A DNA stretch of 37,740 bases. Source: Actinomycetes bacterium. Its GTDB lineage: Bacteria > Actinomycetota > Acidimicrobiia > Acidimicrobiales > Acidimicrobiaceae. The translations under genes were made by a program, and so were the position numbers. The notes below the pieces were generated by a model that saw only the letters and a list, made by a program, of their open reading frames with translations, searched no databases and was not told the origin of the DNA. The stretch is from NCBI GenBank assembly GCA_021784675.1, contig JAJYHR010000148.1, positions 1 to 37,740 of the forward strand. The letters are read 5' to 3'. Shown here in pieces: positions 7,568-15,541 of the stretch (the first letter of the stretch is position 1; every line of letters starts with the position of its first letter).

Positions 7568-8635
7568 CTAGATCAGCTCGAGCCGGGAGTGGTCACCAAC
7601 GACTATCGAATTCGAGATCGGGCGGTTGGCGCGCTTGAGCACCTGGGCGTAGCGACCGATGATCGACGCCTCGAGCTCGGCGATCTGGCTCACCACGGCG
7701 TTGTCGAGGACGATGGAGTTGGCCACCTCCGTCTCCTCGATCCGGCAGTACCTCCCGATCGAGGAGAAGGGACCCACGTAGCTGGAGCGGACCACCGTGC
7801 CCGCCCCCACGATCGCCGGGCCCCGGATAACGGAGTCGACCACCAACGCTCCCGCCTCGATCACCACCGTACCCTCGATCTTGGAGTCGGTCACCTTGCC
7901 CGCGATCATCGTCGTCAGCCTCTCCAGCGCCATCCGGTTCCCCTCCAACAGCGCCTCCGGCTCCCCCAGGTCCTTCCAGTAGCCGTCCACCATCGAAGCG
8001 CCCACGTTCTTCCCGGTCTTGATCAAGTGCCCGATGGCGTCGGTGATCTCCAGCTCACCCCGCGCCGACGGCTCGATGGCCCGTACCGCGTCGTGGATCG
8101 TGGGGTCGAACAGGTAAACCCCCACGAGAGCGAGATCGCTCGGGGGCTCGACCGGCTTCTCCAGCAGCCCGGTCACCTTCCCCTCCCCGTCCATGATCGC
8201 GACACCGAACCGGGAGGGATCCGGCACCCGGGCGAGCAGGATGTGGGCGTTCTCGGATGATCCGCGGTTCCTGAATCGCTCGACGACGTCGTTGATCCCT
8301 CCGAGCAGGAAGTTGTCGCCAAGGTACATGACGAAGTCGTCGCCGCCAAGGAACTCCCGAGAGATGAGCACGGTATCGGCTAGCCCTCGCGGATCGCCCT
8401 GGTCGATATAGGTCACCTTGAGGTCGAAGGCGGATCCGTCGCCGACCGCCTCCATCACCTCGTCCTTGGTCCTCCCGACCACCACCCCCACCTCGGCGAT
8501 GCCGGCGGCAGCGAGCGACTCCAGCCCGTAGAAGAGTATCGGCTTGTTCGCGATCGGTACCAGCTGCTTAGCCGCCGTATGCGTAATCGGCCGCAACCGG
8601 GTTCCCGACCCTCCCGACAGCATCAGTGCCTTCAC
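7568..8635 (-). CDS. rmlA: Glucose-1-phosphate thymidylyltransferase RmlA, long form
   Basis: RmlA makes dTDP-glucose from glucose-1-phosphate and dTTP. The 355-residue protein starts with LMLSGGSGTRLRPIT (residues 4-18) and AKQLVPIANKP, followed by YLGDNFLLGG (about 104-113), LEKPVEPPS and the YWKDLGEPE segment. A beta-helix C-terminal domain (from about 240) makes it the long form seen in some actinobacterial and antibiotic clusters, compared with the roughly 290-residue short form. The GTG start has AAGGAG 7 bases upstream. It is the first rml gene, 58 bases after the acyl-CoA dehydrogenase stop. Confidence 0.93.
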   Translation of the reverse strand: MKALMLSGGSGTRLRPITHTAAKQLVPIANKPILFYGLESLAAAGIAEVGVVVGRTKDEVMEAVGDGSAFDLKVTYIDQGDPRGLADTVLISREFLGGDDFVMYLGDNFLLGGINDVVERFRNRGSSENAHILLARVPDPSRFGVAIMDGEGKVTGLLEKPVEPPSDLALVGVYLFDPTIHDAVRAIEPSARGELEITDAIGHLIKTGKNVGASMVDGYWKDLGEPEALLEGNRMALERLTTMIAGKVTDSKIEGTVVIEAGALVVDSVIRGPAIVGAGTVVRSSYVGPFSSIGRYCRIEETEVANSIVLDNAVVSQIAELEASIIGRYAQVLKRANRPISNSIVVGDHSRLELI

Positions 8636-8660
8636 CTAACGTCTCCTTGCTCGCCCTTCG

Positions 8661-8680
8661 ACCCTGCACCAGGAGGGTGC
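8661..8680 (-). other. Two alternative stems in the acyl-CoA dehydrogenase - rmlA gap
   Basis: Two mutually exclusive stems can form: GCACC/GGTGC (8666-8670 with 8676-8680) and ACCCT/AGGGT (8661-8665 with 8674-8678). Read in the minus direction the shared loop holds CCTCC, which could pair with the rmlA ribosome binding site GGAG. There is no T-tract, so a simple terminator is unlikely. This could be a weak attenuator or chance in GC-rich DNA. Confidence 0.25.
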
Positions 8681-8693
8681 GCGCAAACCGAGA

Positions 8694-9830
8694 CTACACC
8701 GGGAGCCCCAGCGAGCGCGCAATCACCATCCGCTGGATCTCCGAGGTTCCTTCCCCGATCTCCAGGATCTTGGAGTCCCGGAAGTAGCGCGCTACCGGTG
8801 ACTCCTCGATGAAACCCGCGCCGCCGAAGATCTGCACCGCCTCCCGGGCCGCGTCCACCGCCGCCTCGGTGGCAAAAAGCTTGGCCACCGCCGCCTCTCT
8901 CTTGAAGGGCTTGCCGCGATCCTTCAAGCTCGCCGCCCGGTAGACCAGGGCGCGCGACGCCTCGATCGCCGTCTCCATGTCGGCAATCTTGAAGGCGACC
9001 GCCTGAAACCTACCGATCGGGCCACCGAAGGCGTTCCGGCTCTTGGCATAGGCGAGAGACTCCCGCAGGCAGGCCTCCGCCTGGCCAAGAGCGAGGGCAG
9101 CGACCGAGATCCTTCCATCGTCGAGGATCGCCAGGAACTGGCGGAAGCCGCGGCCCTCCTCGCCAAGGAGGGACTCCTCCCCGACCTCGACCCCGTCCAG
9201 GGTAAGGCCATGGGTGTCGGAGGCGTGCCAGCCCAGCTTGCGGTAGGCCGGCTCCACGATCAGGCCCGGGGTCCCGGAGGGGACTGCAAATGCCGAGATG
9301 CCCGATCCGGTCCGTGCCGTGACCGTAGTCACCTTGGTCATCTCGGTACCGGAGTTGGTGATATAGGCCTTCGAGCCCGAGATTCGCCACCCCGACTCCG
9401 TCCGCTCGGCACGGGTACGGGTCGCTCCCGCATCCGATCCAGCGTCCGGCTCGGTAAGGCCGAAGGCGGCGAGCGCGTTACCCGCGCACAGCTCCGGGAG
9501 CCAGCGCTGGCGCTGGTCCTCGTTCCCGAACTGGTAGATGGGGTTGGCGCCGAGCCCGACACCGGCGGAGAGGGTGATGGCGATCGAAGCGTCCCCCTTT
9601 GCCAGCTCCTCGACCGCGAGACAGAAGGAGGTGAAGTCACCGGAGGCCCCGCCGTACTCCTCGGGGAAGACGATCCCGAAGAGCCCCAACTCCCCCATCG
9701 CCCTGACCTGCTCGATCGGGAACCGGTTCTCGGCGTCCCACGCGCCTGCGTTCGGAATAACCTCGGAGTTCACGAAGTCCGCCACCGTCGCCGCCAGCTG
9801 GAGTTGGACCTCGGAAAAATCTTGCTGCAC
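8694..9830 (-). CDS. Acyl-CoA dehydrogenase
   Basis: This FAD-dependent dehydrogenase of 378 residues carries out the first oxidation of acyl-CoA. It has the three usual parts: an N-terminal helical domain, a beta-domain with the signature AAFGLTEPDAGSD (about 121-133), and a C-terminal helical domain ending in QIFGGAGFIEE and a catalytic-base region DSKILEIGEGTSEIQR (about 350-365) that has the usual Glu. The substrate chain length cannot be read. The GTG at 9830 was chosen because AAGGAGG stands 6 bases before it and it follows the birA stop at once; a longer reading at 9881 would overlap birA. In Mycobacterium fadE25 has similar neighbours. Confidence 0.93.
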   Translation of the reverse strand: MQQDFSEVQLQLAATVADFVNSEVIPNAGAWDAENRFPIEQVRAMGELGLFGIVFPEEYGGASGDFTSFCLAVEELAKGDASIAITLSAGVGLGANPIYQFGNEDQRQRWLPELCAGNALAAFGLTEPDAGSDAGATRTRAERTESGWRISGSKAYITNSGTEMTKVTTVTARTGSGISAFAVPSGTPGLIVEPAYRKLGWHASDTHGLTLDGVEVGEESLLGEEGRGFRQFLAILDDGRISVAALALGQAEACLRESLAYAKSRNAFGGPIGRFQAVAFKIADMETAIEASRALVYRAASLKDRGKPFKREAAVAKLFATEAAVDAAREAVQIFGGAGFIEESPVARYFRDSKILEIGEGTSEIQRMVIARSLGLPV

Positions 9831-9831
9831 C

Positions 9832-10650
9832 CTATGCCTCCTTCTCCCCTCCCGCGCCGCGAAGGTGGATGACGTCGCCACTAGCCACCACCCGCCTTCC
9901 GGTGGCGGTATCGACGATCAGCCGCCCCTGCCCATCCACCCCGGAGGCCATGCCGGCCAGCGCGCCGTCGCCCATCTCGACGACGACCTCCCGGCCGGTG
10001 GTCGAGAGCAGGCTGCGGTACTCTCCCAGCAGGACCCCTGGCGTGAGAAGCGCCTTCGACTCCGCCTCGTCCAGAGATCCAAGGTAGCCGGAGAGTAGCC
10101 GGGAGCGCAACTCGGAAAACTCCGATTCCGAGCCACTCACAGCCGCCACCGAGGCCAGCTCGCGGTCGGTGACCGACGGCGGGACCCCGATCAGGTTCAC
10201 CCCTACCCCGACCGAGGCCAGGTAACGGCTCCCGCTGTAACCCCCCTCGACCAGGATCCCGCCGAGCTTGGCGCCCCGGATCTGGAGGTCGTTCGGCCAC
10301 TTGATCTCCACCCCCGCGACCCCGACCCCCTCCAACGCCCTGGCCATGGCGACCGCCGCCACCAGCGGGAGGAGCGCGGCCGAAGCAGCGTCAGCGGCAA
10401 GGTGAAGGGTCGAGCAGATGAAGGCCTCTCTCGCGCCCGCCGAGAAGCTCCGCTGCTGCCGGCCCCGCCCGCGCCACTGGTGATCGGCGACCACGGCAAG
10501 ATGGTGAGAGGCGACCGGGGCATAAACTTCGCGGAGGAGGCGATTTGTCGAATCGACTTGGTCAAGTAGGATAACTCGCCAGGGGAAGGTTTGCACCGCT
10601 TCCAACGCTAATCTGGCGCAGTGCCCAAGAGGTGCGCCGCGACCCCTCAT
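9832..10650 (-). CDS. birA: Biotin-[acetyl-CoA-carboxylase] ligase BirA, class I
   Basis: BirA activates biotin with ATP and attaches it to the lysine of biotin carrier proteins. The 272-residue protein has DQVDSTN (about 30-36), QWRGRGRQQR (about 58-67, biotinyl-AMP loop), KWPNDL (about 115-120) and GGILVE, then a C-terminal SH3-like cap. No DNA-binding domain precedes the catalytic part, so it is an enzyme only and not a repressor. Its natural target, the biotin carboxylase/BCCP protein, is encoded just upstream on the other strand. The start is uncertain: ATG 10650 has no clear ribosome binding site, and a GTG at 10596 would still keep all motifs. Confidence 0.9.
   Translation of the reverse strand: MRGRGAPLGHCARLALEAVQTFPWRVILLDQVDSTNRLLREVYAPVASHHLAVVADHQWRGRGRQQRSFSAGAREAFICSTLHLAADAASAALLPLVAAVAMARALEGVGVAGVEIKWPNDLQIRGAKLGGILVEGGYSGSRYLASVGVGVNLIGVPPSVTDRELASVAAVSGSESEFSELRSRLLSGYLGSLDEAESKALLTPGVLLGEYRSLLSTTGREVVVEMGDGALAGMASGVDGQGRLIVDTATGRRVVASGDVIHLRGAGGEKEA
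10545..10572 (+). promoter_or_regulatory. Possible accA promoter inside birA
   Basis: TTGTCG (10545-10550), a 16-base spacer and TAGGAT (10567-10572) repeat almost exactly the hexamers seen before the mutase gene. Transcription would begin near 10579, about 105 bases before the biotin carboxylase GTG and antisense to the start of birA. These bases also encode the conserved VDSTN motif of BirA on the other strand, so chance cannot be excluded. Confidence 0.3.
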
Positions 10651-10685
10651 TTTTGCTTGGACGAGGAACGAAGAAAGGCGGCAAG

Positions 10686-12461
10686 GTGTTCAAACGGCTC
10701 CTCATTACCAACAGGGGCGAGATCGCTGTCCGGATCATGCGGACCGCGAAGGAGATGGGCATAACCACGATCGCCGTCTACTCCGAGGCCGACCGCAACG
10801 CGATGCACGTCCGCCAGGCTGACGAGGCGTACGCCCTCCCCGGCAACTCGGTTCGCGAGAGCTACCTGAACACCGAGAAGATCCTCGAGGTCGTCAAGGC
10901 CTCGGGGGCGGAGGCCGTGCACCCCGGGTACGGCTTCTTCTCCGAGAACGCCGATTTTGCCGCCGCCATCGCCGCTACCGGCTGCGTCTTCGTTGGACCG
11001 CCCCCCGGTGCCATCACCATCATGGGGGACAAGATCTCCTCCCGGATCGCCGCCGCGCAGGCCGGCGTTGCGGGGGTGCCCGGCACCACCGCCCCGATAG
11101 CCGATCCCGCCGAGATCGCCAGCTTTGGCGAGACCCACGGCTGGCCGGTAGCGATCAAGGCGGCCTACGGGGGAGGCGGCCGCGGGATGAGGGTGGTCAC
11201 CGGTTCGGAGAGTGCCGAGGAGATCCTGGGCTCGGCGCAGCGCGAGGCCCTAGCCGCGTTCGGGCGCGACGAGTGCTACCTCGAGCGCTACCTGACCTGG
11301 CCGCGCCACATCGAGATGCAGATCGTCGGCGACACCTTCGGCAACGTCGTTTGGCTCGGAGAGCGCGACTGCTCGGCCCAGCGCCGGCACCAGAAGCTGA
11401 TCGAGGAGTCCCCCGCTCCCAACCTCCCCAGCAGCGTCCGGCAGCAGATGGGCGAGGCGGCGGTCAAGGTCGCCAAGGCTTGCGGCTACTTCAACGCCGG
11501 CACCGTCGAGTTCCTCTACCAGGACAACGACTTCTACTTCCTGGAGATGAACACCAGGCTGCAGGTCGAGCACCCGGTCACCGAGATGGTGACCGGCCTC
11601 GACATGGTGGAGCTCCAGCTGCGGGTGGCAGCCGGAGAGGCACTCCCCTTCTCCCAGGAGGAGATCGTCCGCCGCGGCCACGCGATCGAGATCCGCCTCA
11701 ACGCCGAGGATCCGGCGGGCGGGAAGTTCCTGCCGGCACCGGGTCCAATCTCCCGCTTCGACCGGCCGGACGGCCCAGGCGTGAGGACCGACGCCGGCTA
11801 CGAGGCTGGCGACGAGGTGAGCCAGTACTACGACAACCTGATCGCCAAGCTCACCGTCTTCGCCCCCACCCGGGAGGCTGCCATCCGGAAGGCGCTCCGG
11901 GCGCTGTCGGAGACCCGGATCGAGGGGGTGCCGACCACCATCCCCGCTGATATCGCCATCCTGAGCCACAGCGACTTCCAGAGCGCCGACCACTCCACCA
12001 AGTGGGTGGAGGAGCGCCTGGACCTGTCCCGGCTGGCGCCCGCCACCCCGCCGCCGGCCGCTGATGGCGGCAAGCTCGAGCCGACGGAGGTTCTCGCGGA
12101 GGTGAACGGGAAGCGGGTCGAGGTCAAGCTCTTCCTCCCCGCCGGCCTTCCCCAGGCTCGGCCGGCCAAGCAGGCCCCGGCGTCGAACCCGGGAGCGCCC
12201 CAACCATCCCGCCGGCACGCGCCGGCGGCGGCAAGCGCGGCCGGTGGAAGCGGAACCGTGACGGTGCCCATGCAGGGCACCGTGGTAAAAGTACTGGTAA
12301 CGGTCGGACAGCAGGTAGAGGCGAGCGATCCCGTAGTGGTGCTCGAAGCCATGAAGATGGAGAACTCTATCCTTGCGGGCCGCGCGGGTGTGGTCTCCGA
12401 GCTCCGCGTTCAGGCTGGCGCCACCGTCGGAACCGGCGACGTGGTGGCGGTCATCGAGTAG
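10686..12461 (+). CDS. Acyl-CoA carboxylase alpha subunit (biotin carboxylase + BCCP)
   Basis: The protein of 591 residues carboxylates its own biotin using ATP and bicarbonate and hands the carboxyl group to a separate carboxyltransferase, giving malonyl-CoA or methylmalonyl-CoA. It begins with the biotin carboxylase N-domain (LLITNRGEIAVRI), then HPGYGFFSEN (about 78-87), the ATP-grasp loop YGGGGRGMR (about 160-168), EMNTRLQVEHPVTE (about 287-300) and the biotin-carboxylase C-domain. A Pro/Ala-rich linker (about 460-520) leads to the biotinyl domain with EAMKM near residue 555. The GTG start has AAAGG 8 bases upstream. No carboxyltransferase gene is in the window, so the acyl-CoA specificity is unknown. 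Confidence 0.95.
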   Translation: MFKRLLITNRGEIAVRIMRTAKEMGITTIAVYSEADRNAMHVRQADEAYALPGNSVRESYLNTEKILEVVKASGAEAVHPGYGFFSENADFAAAIAATGCVFVGPPPGAITIMGDKISSRIAAAQAGVAGVPGTTAPIADPAEIASFGETHGWPVAIKAAYGGGGRGMRVVTGSESAEEILGSAQREALAAFGRDECYLERYLTWPRHIEMQIVGDTFGNVVWLGERDCSAQRRHQKLIEESPAPNLPSSVRQQMGEAAVKVAKACGYFNAGTVEFLYQDNDFYFLEMNTRLQVEHPVTEMVTGLDMVELQLRVAAGEALPFSQEEIVRRGHAIEIRLNAEDPAGGKFLPAPGPISRFDRPDGPGVRTDAGYEAGDEVSQYYDNLIAKLTVFAPTREAAIRKALRALSETRIEGVPTTIPADIAILSHSDFQSADHSTKWVEERLDLSRLAPATPPPAADGGKLEPTEVLAEVNGKRVEVKLFLPAGLPQARPAKQAPASNPGAPQPSRRHAPAAASAAGGSGTVTVPMQGTVVKVLVTVGQQVEASDPVVVLEAMKMENSILAGRAGVVSELRVQAGATVGTGDVVAVIE

Positions 12462-12509
12462 CCTCTTCCCCCTCGGGAGCTGGGACGGGAAAGCAGTCAG
12501 GAGTTGTGC

Positions 12510-13673
12510 ATGGGTGGGAATGCGGGCAGCGAAGAGATCCTCAAGCAGCATGCCGAGCTGGCGTACGGGAGGGCTTACGACCTCTCCCACCGGATCCACT
12601 CGAACCCGGAGCTCGGCTTCCAGGAGCACCTCGCCTCGGGGTGGCTTGCAGAGGAGCTGCGCGCCCTGGGGTACGAGACCGAGCGGGGAGTCGGCGGGCT
12701 CGATACCGCGGTGCTGGCTGAGATCGGCTCCGGCGACCTGGTAGCCGTCATCTGCGCCGAGTACGACGCCCTCCCGGAGATCGGTCACGCCTGCGGGCAC
12801 AACGTTATCGCCGGCGCGGCTCTGGTGGCGGCGGCGGCTCTCGCACCGGTCGCCGCCAGCCACGGGATTCGCGTCCGGGTAATCGGGACCCCGGCCGAGG
12901 AGGGCGGCGGGGGGAAGGTCATCCTCCTGGAGAACGGCGTCTTCACCGGCGCCAACCTGGCGATGATGGTGCACCCGGCGCCTGGAGAGGCCGACCGGAT
13001 GCCGGTTAACGCCGCGGTCCACCTCGACATCGCCTACACCGGCAAGGCCGCCCACGCCTCCGCCTTTCCCCAGCTCGGCATCAACGCGCTGGACGCCATG
13101 TCGATAGCCCAGGTGTCCATCGGGCTCCTCCGGCAGCACATCTACCCCTACGACCGGGTCCACGGGATCATCACCAAGGGCGGCGACGCCCCCAACGTGA
13201 TCCCGGCGCGGGTTGAGGGAACCTTCATCGCCAGGTCGAAGACCCTGGCCGAGCTCGGCATCCTCCGGCCGCGCATCGAGCGGTGCTTCGAGGCCGGAGC
13301 CCTGGCGACCGGGGCGACGCTCGCGATCGAGCAGCCTTGGCCGGCCTACTCCGAGTTCGTCTCCGACGAGGACCTGGCCGAGCTCTACGTGAAGGAGGCC
13401 ACCGCCCTCGGCCGGGTCTTCCCCAAGCTCCCACCCCTCTTGGAGGCGTCTACAGACATGGCCAACATCTCGCTGGAGGTCCCGAGTATCCACCCCATGC
13501 TCTCGATCGAGTCGTGGCCGGCGGTGAACCACCAGCCCGAGTTCACCGAGGCCGCGAAGTCCGCCGCCGCCGACCGGGCGATGTACGAGGGGGGCGTGGC
13601 TATGGCGCTCACCATCCTCGACGCCGCCACCTCGCCGCTCAGGGAGCGGCTCCTCACCCACGCCTGCCGGTAG
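12510..13673 (+). CDS. M20-family amidohydrolase/peptidase
   Basis: This is a metal-dependent amidohydrolase of 387 residues in the M20D/AbgB-like group. Metal-site motifs are visible: GHACGHN (about 92-98), PAEEGGGGK (about 129-137) and MMVHPAP (about 151-157), with a dimerisation (lid) domain from about residue 175 to 285 (YTGKAAHASAFPQLGINALD). Such enzymes remove acyl or aminobenzoyl groups or split dipeptides; the natural substrate cannot be told. The ATG at 12510 has AGGAG 6 bases upstream and is preferred over the TTG at 12504. It is followed after 2 bases by the nitroreductase gene. Confidence 0.85.
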   Translation: MGGNAGSEEILKQHAELAYGRAYDLSHRIHSNPELGFQEHLASGWLAEELRALGYETERGVGGLDTAVLAEIGSGDLVAVICAEYDALPEIGHACGHNVIAGAALVAAAALAPVAASHGIRVRVIGTPAEEGGGGKVILLENGVFTGANLAMMVHPAPGEADRMPVNAAVHLDIAYTGKAAHASAFPQLGINALDAMSIAQVSIGLLRQHIYPYDRVHGIITKGGDAPNVIPARVEGTFIARSKTLAELGILRPRIERCFEAGALATGATLAIEQPWPAYSEFVSDEDLAELYVKEATALGRVFPKLPPLLEASTDMANISLEVPSIHPMLSIESWPAVNHQPEFTEAAKSAAADRAMYEGGVAMALTILDAATSPLRERLLTHACR

Positions 13674-13675
13674 CC

Positions 13676-14323
13676 GTGGAGTTCGACCGCGTCCTCGCTT
13701 CGCGGCGGATGCACCGGCGACTTTCGGCCGACCCGCTCCCGCTGGAGAAGCTGGCACCCGTCCTGCTCGCGGCCTTCCGGGCTCCCTCCGCAGGCTATGC
13801 ACAGGGAACCGAGCTGCTGGTTCTCTGCGCCGAGGAGGATCGCCGGCTCGCTATCGACGCGGTAACCACCCCCGGCTGGCTGGAGGCGCATCCGAGCCAC
13901 TCCAGCCTGCTCGGTGCGCCAGTGATCGTCATCCCGATCGCCGACTCAGCCGCCTACGCGGAGCGCTACTCCCTCCCCGACAAGGCGGCCTCCGATCTCG
14001 CCTCCGTCGACCGGTGGCCGCTTCCCTACTGGCTGATCGACGCCGCCTTCTCCACCATGCTCCTCCTCGCCAAGGTCACCGACTCCGGCCTTGGAGCAAG
14101 CTTCATCGGCATCTTCCGCGGGGAAGAGGAGCTTTCCCGCCGCTTCCACCTCCGCGAAGGGCAGCGGCCGATCGGGCTGATCTTCGTCGGAAAGATCGAC
14201 TCCCGCGAGGGTGGCGGATCGCCGGAGCGGGTGGAGAGGCGAGCGCCCGACAGCAGGATTCACCTCGGCCGCCTTGGGGTCAACTCCGATACGGCGCTGC
14301 ACGACTACATCGGTAAGCTTTAG
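13676..14323 (+). CDS. Nitroreductase-family FMN protein
   Basis: The 215-residue protein follows the nitroreductase fold pattern: ASRRMHRRLSADPLP at the N-terminus (FMN phosphate contact), RAPSAGYAQGTELLVL (about 35-50), then PYWLIDAAFSTMLLLA and GLGASFIGIF in the second half, and a final GLIFVGKI strand. The GTG start lies 2 bases after the amidohydrolase stop with no ribosome binding site of its own, so translation is coupled. The substrate is unknown. Because CofE here lacks the FMN domain that reduces dehydro-F420 in FbiB, this protein is one candidate for that step, but nothing in the sequence proves it. Confidence 0.8.
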   Translation: MEFDRVLASRRMHRRLSADPLPLEKLAPVLLAAFRAPSAGYAQGTELLVLCAEEDRRLAIDAVTTPGWLEAHPSHSSLLGAPVIVIPIADSAAYAERYSLPDKAASDLASVDRWPLPYWLIDAAFSTMLLLAKVTDSGLGASFIGIFRGEEELSRRFHLREGQRPIGLIFVGKIDSREGGGSPERVERRAPDSRIHLGRLGVNSDTALHDYIGKL

Positions 14324-14339
14324 TCGAGGTGGTTTTCAG

Positions 14340-15506
14340 GTGCCAAGTTTTCGCGAGTTGCTCGCCGCCGCCAAGTCGGAGGTGAGCGAGGTGAGCACCC
14401 ACGAGGCGGAGAAGCTCGTCCGCGAGGGTTGGCTGCTGCTCGATGTCCGCGAGCCGGACGAGTTCGAGCAGGGAAACATACCCGGATCCGAGTTCATCCC
14501 CCGCGGCAACCTGGAGATCCAGGTCGAGGGGCGGATCCCCTCCAAGGAGACTCCGATCGTGGTCTACTGCGCCGGCGGCATCCGCTCGATCTTTGCCGCG
14601 AAGACCCTGACCGATCTCGGGTACCGGCAGGTGCTGTCGATGGCCGGCGGCTTCAACCGCTGGAAGGACGACGGCCTGCCCTGGGGTGAACCCCGCACGC
14701 TCAGCCACGACCAGCGCCGCCGCTACCACCGGCACCTGCTCCTGCCCGAGGTCGGTGAGAGGGGCCAGCAACGGCTCCTCGACGCGCGAGTGCTCCTGCT
14801 CGGCGCCGGAGGCCTCGGATCGCCGGCCGCCCTCTACCTGGCCGCGGCCGGGGTCGGCACCATCGGCATCGTCGACATGGACGTCGTCGACGACTCCAAC
14901 CTCCAGCGGCAGATCATCCACACCCTCGACCGAGTCGGCCAGCGCAAGGTCGACTCGGCGCGCGCCGCCATCGAAGGCCTGAACCCCGACGTCAAGGTGA
15001 TCACCCACGATCTCCGGCTGGGAGCCGAGAACGTCCTCGATGTCCTCTCCGGCTACGACGTCGTGGTCGACGGAACCGACAACTTTCCCACCCGCTACCT
15101 CGTGAACGACGCCGCGCTGAAACGGGGGATTCCGGTGGTGCACGGCTCCATCTTCCGCTTCGAGGGGCAGGTGACCGTCTTCGCTCCCTTTACCGGCCCC
15201 TGCTACCGCTGCTTCGTTCCCGAGCCCCCGCCGCCCGAGCTGGCACCCTCCTGCGCCGAGGCCGGCGTGGTCGGGGTGCTCCCGGGCATCGTCGGTTCCA
15301 TCCAGGCGATGGAGGCGATCAAGCTGATCCTCGAGATCGGCGAGCCGCTGATCGGGAGGCTGCTCACCTTTGACGCCCTCGAAGAGAGCTTCAGGAGCTT
15401 CAGGCTGCTCCGCGATCCGGAGTGCCCCGCCTGCAGCCTCGACCCCGAGCTGATCCGGATCGCCGAGTACGACGATCTCTGCATGCCGCACGCGGTCATC
15501 GGCTAG
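14340..15506 (+). CDS. Rhodanese-MoeB/ThiF fusion: sulfur-carrier protein adenylyltransferase
   Basis: The protein (388 residues) joins an N-terminal rhodanese domain (about 18-115; active-site Cys in VVYCAGGIRS) to a C-terminal E1-like adenylyltransferase of the MoeB/ThiF type. The latter shows RYHRHLLLPEVG, the ATP loop GAGGLGSPAALYLA, DGTDNFPTRYLVND and two zinc cysteine pairs (CYRC, and CPAC near the C-terminus). It should adenylate the C-terminus of a small sulfur carrier (MoaD, ThiS or CysO type) and pass sulfur from the rhodanese cysteine. The usual MoeZ arrangement has the rhodanese at the C-terminus; here it is reversed. The GTG start has GAGG about 12 bases upstream. No sulfur-carrier gene lies nearby. 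Confidence 0.88.
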   Translation: MPSFRELLAAAKSEVSEVSTHEAEKLVREGWLLLDVREPDEFEQGNIPGSEFIPRGNLEIQVEGRIPSKETPIVVYCAGGIRSIFAAKTLTDLGYRQVLSMAGGFNRWKDDGLPWGEPRTLSHDQRRRYHRHLLLPEVGERGQQRLLDARVLLLGAGGLGSPAALYLAAAGVGTIGIVDMDVVDDSNLQRQIIHTLDRVGQRKVDSARAAIEGLNPDVKVITHDLRLGAENVLDVLSGYDVVVDGTDNFPTRYLVNDAALKRGIPVVHGSIFRFEGQVTVFAPFTGPCYRCFVPEPPPPELAPSCAEAGVVGVLPGIVGSIQAMEAIKLILEIGEPLIGRLLTFDALEESFRSFRLLRDPECPACSLDPELIRIAEYDDLCMPHAVIG

Positions 15507-15541
15507 GCGGGCCCACTACCGGACGTCAAGCAACCCGGCGG

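Noticed and set aside
11250-13802. An 850-codon open frame on the minus strand, antisense to the carboxylase and amidohydrolase genes
   Set aside because: It is rich in Arg, Gly, Leu and Val with no domain pattern, and runs opposite two well-recognised genes in phase with their third-base GC bias. A codon shadow.
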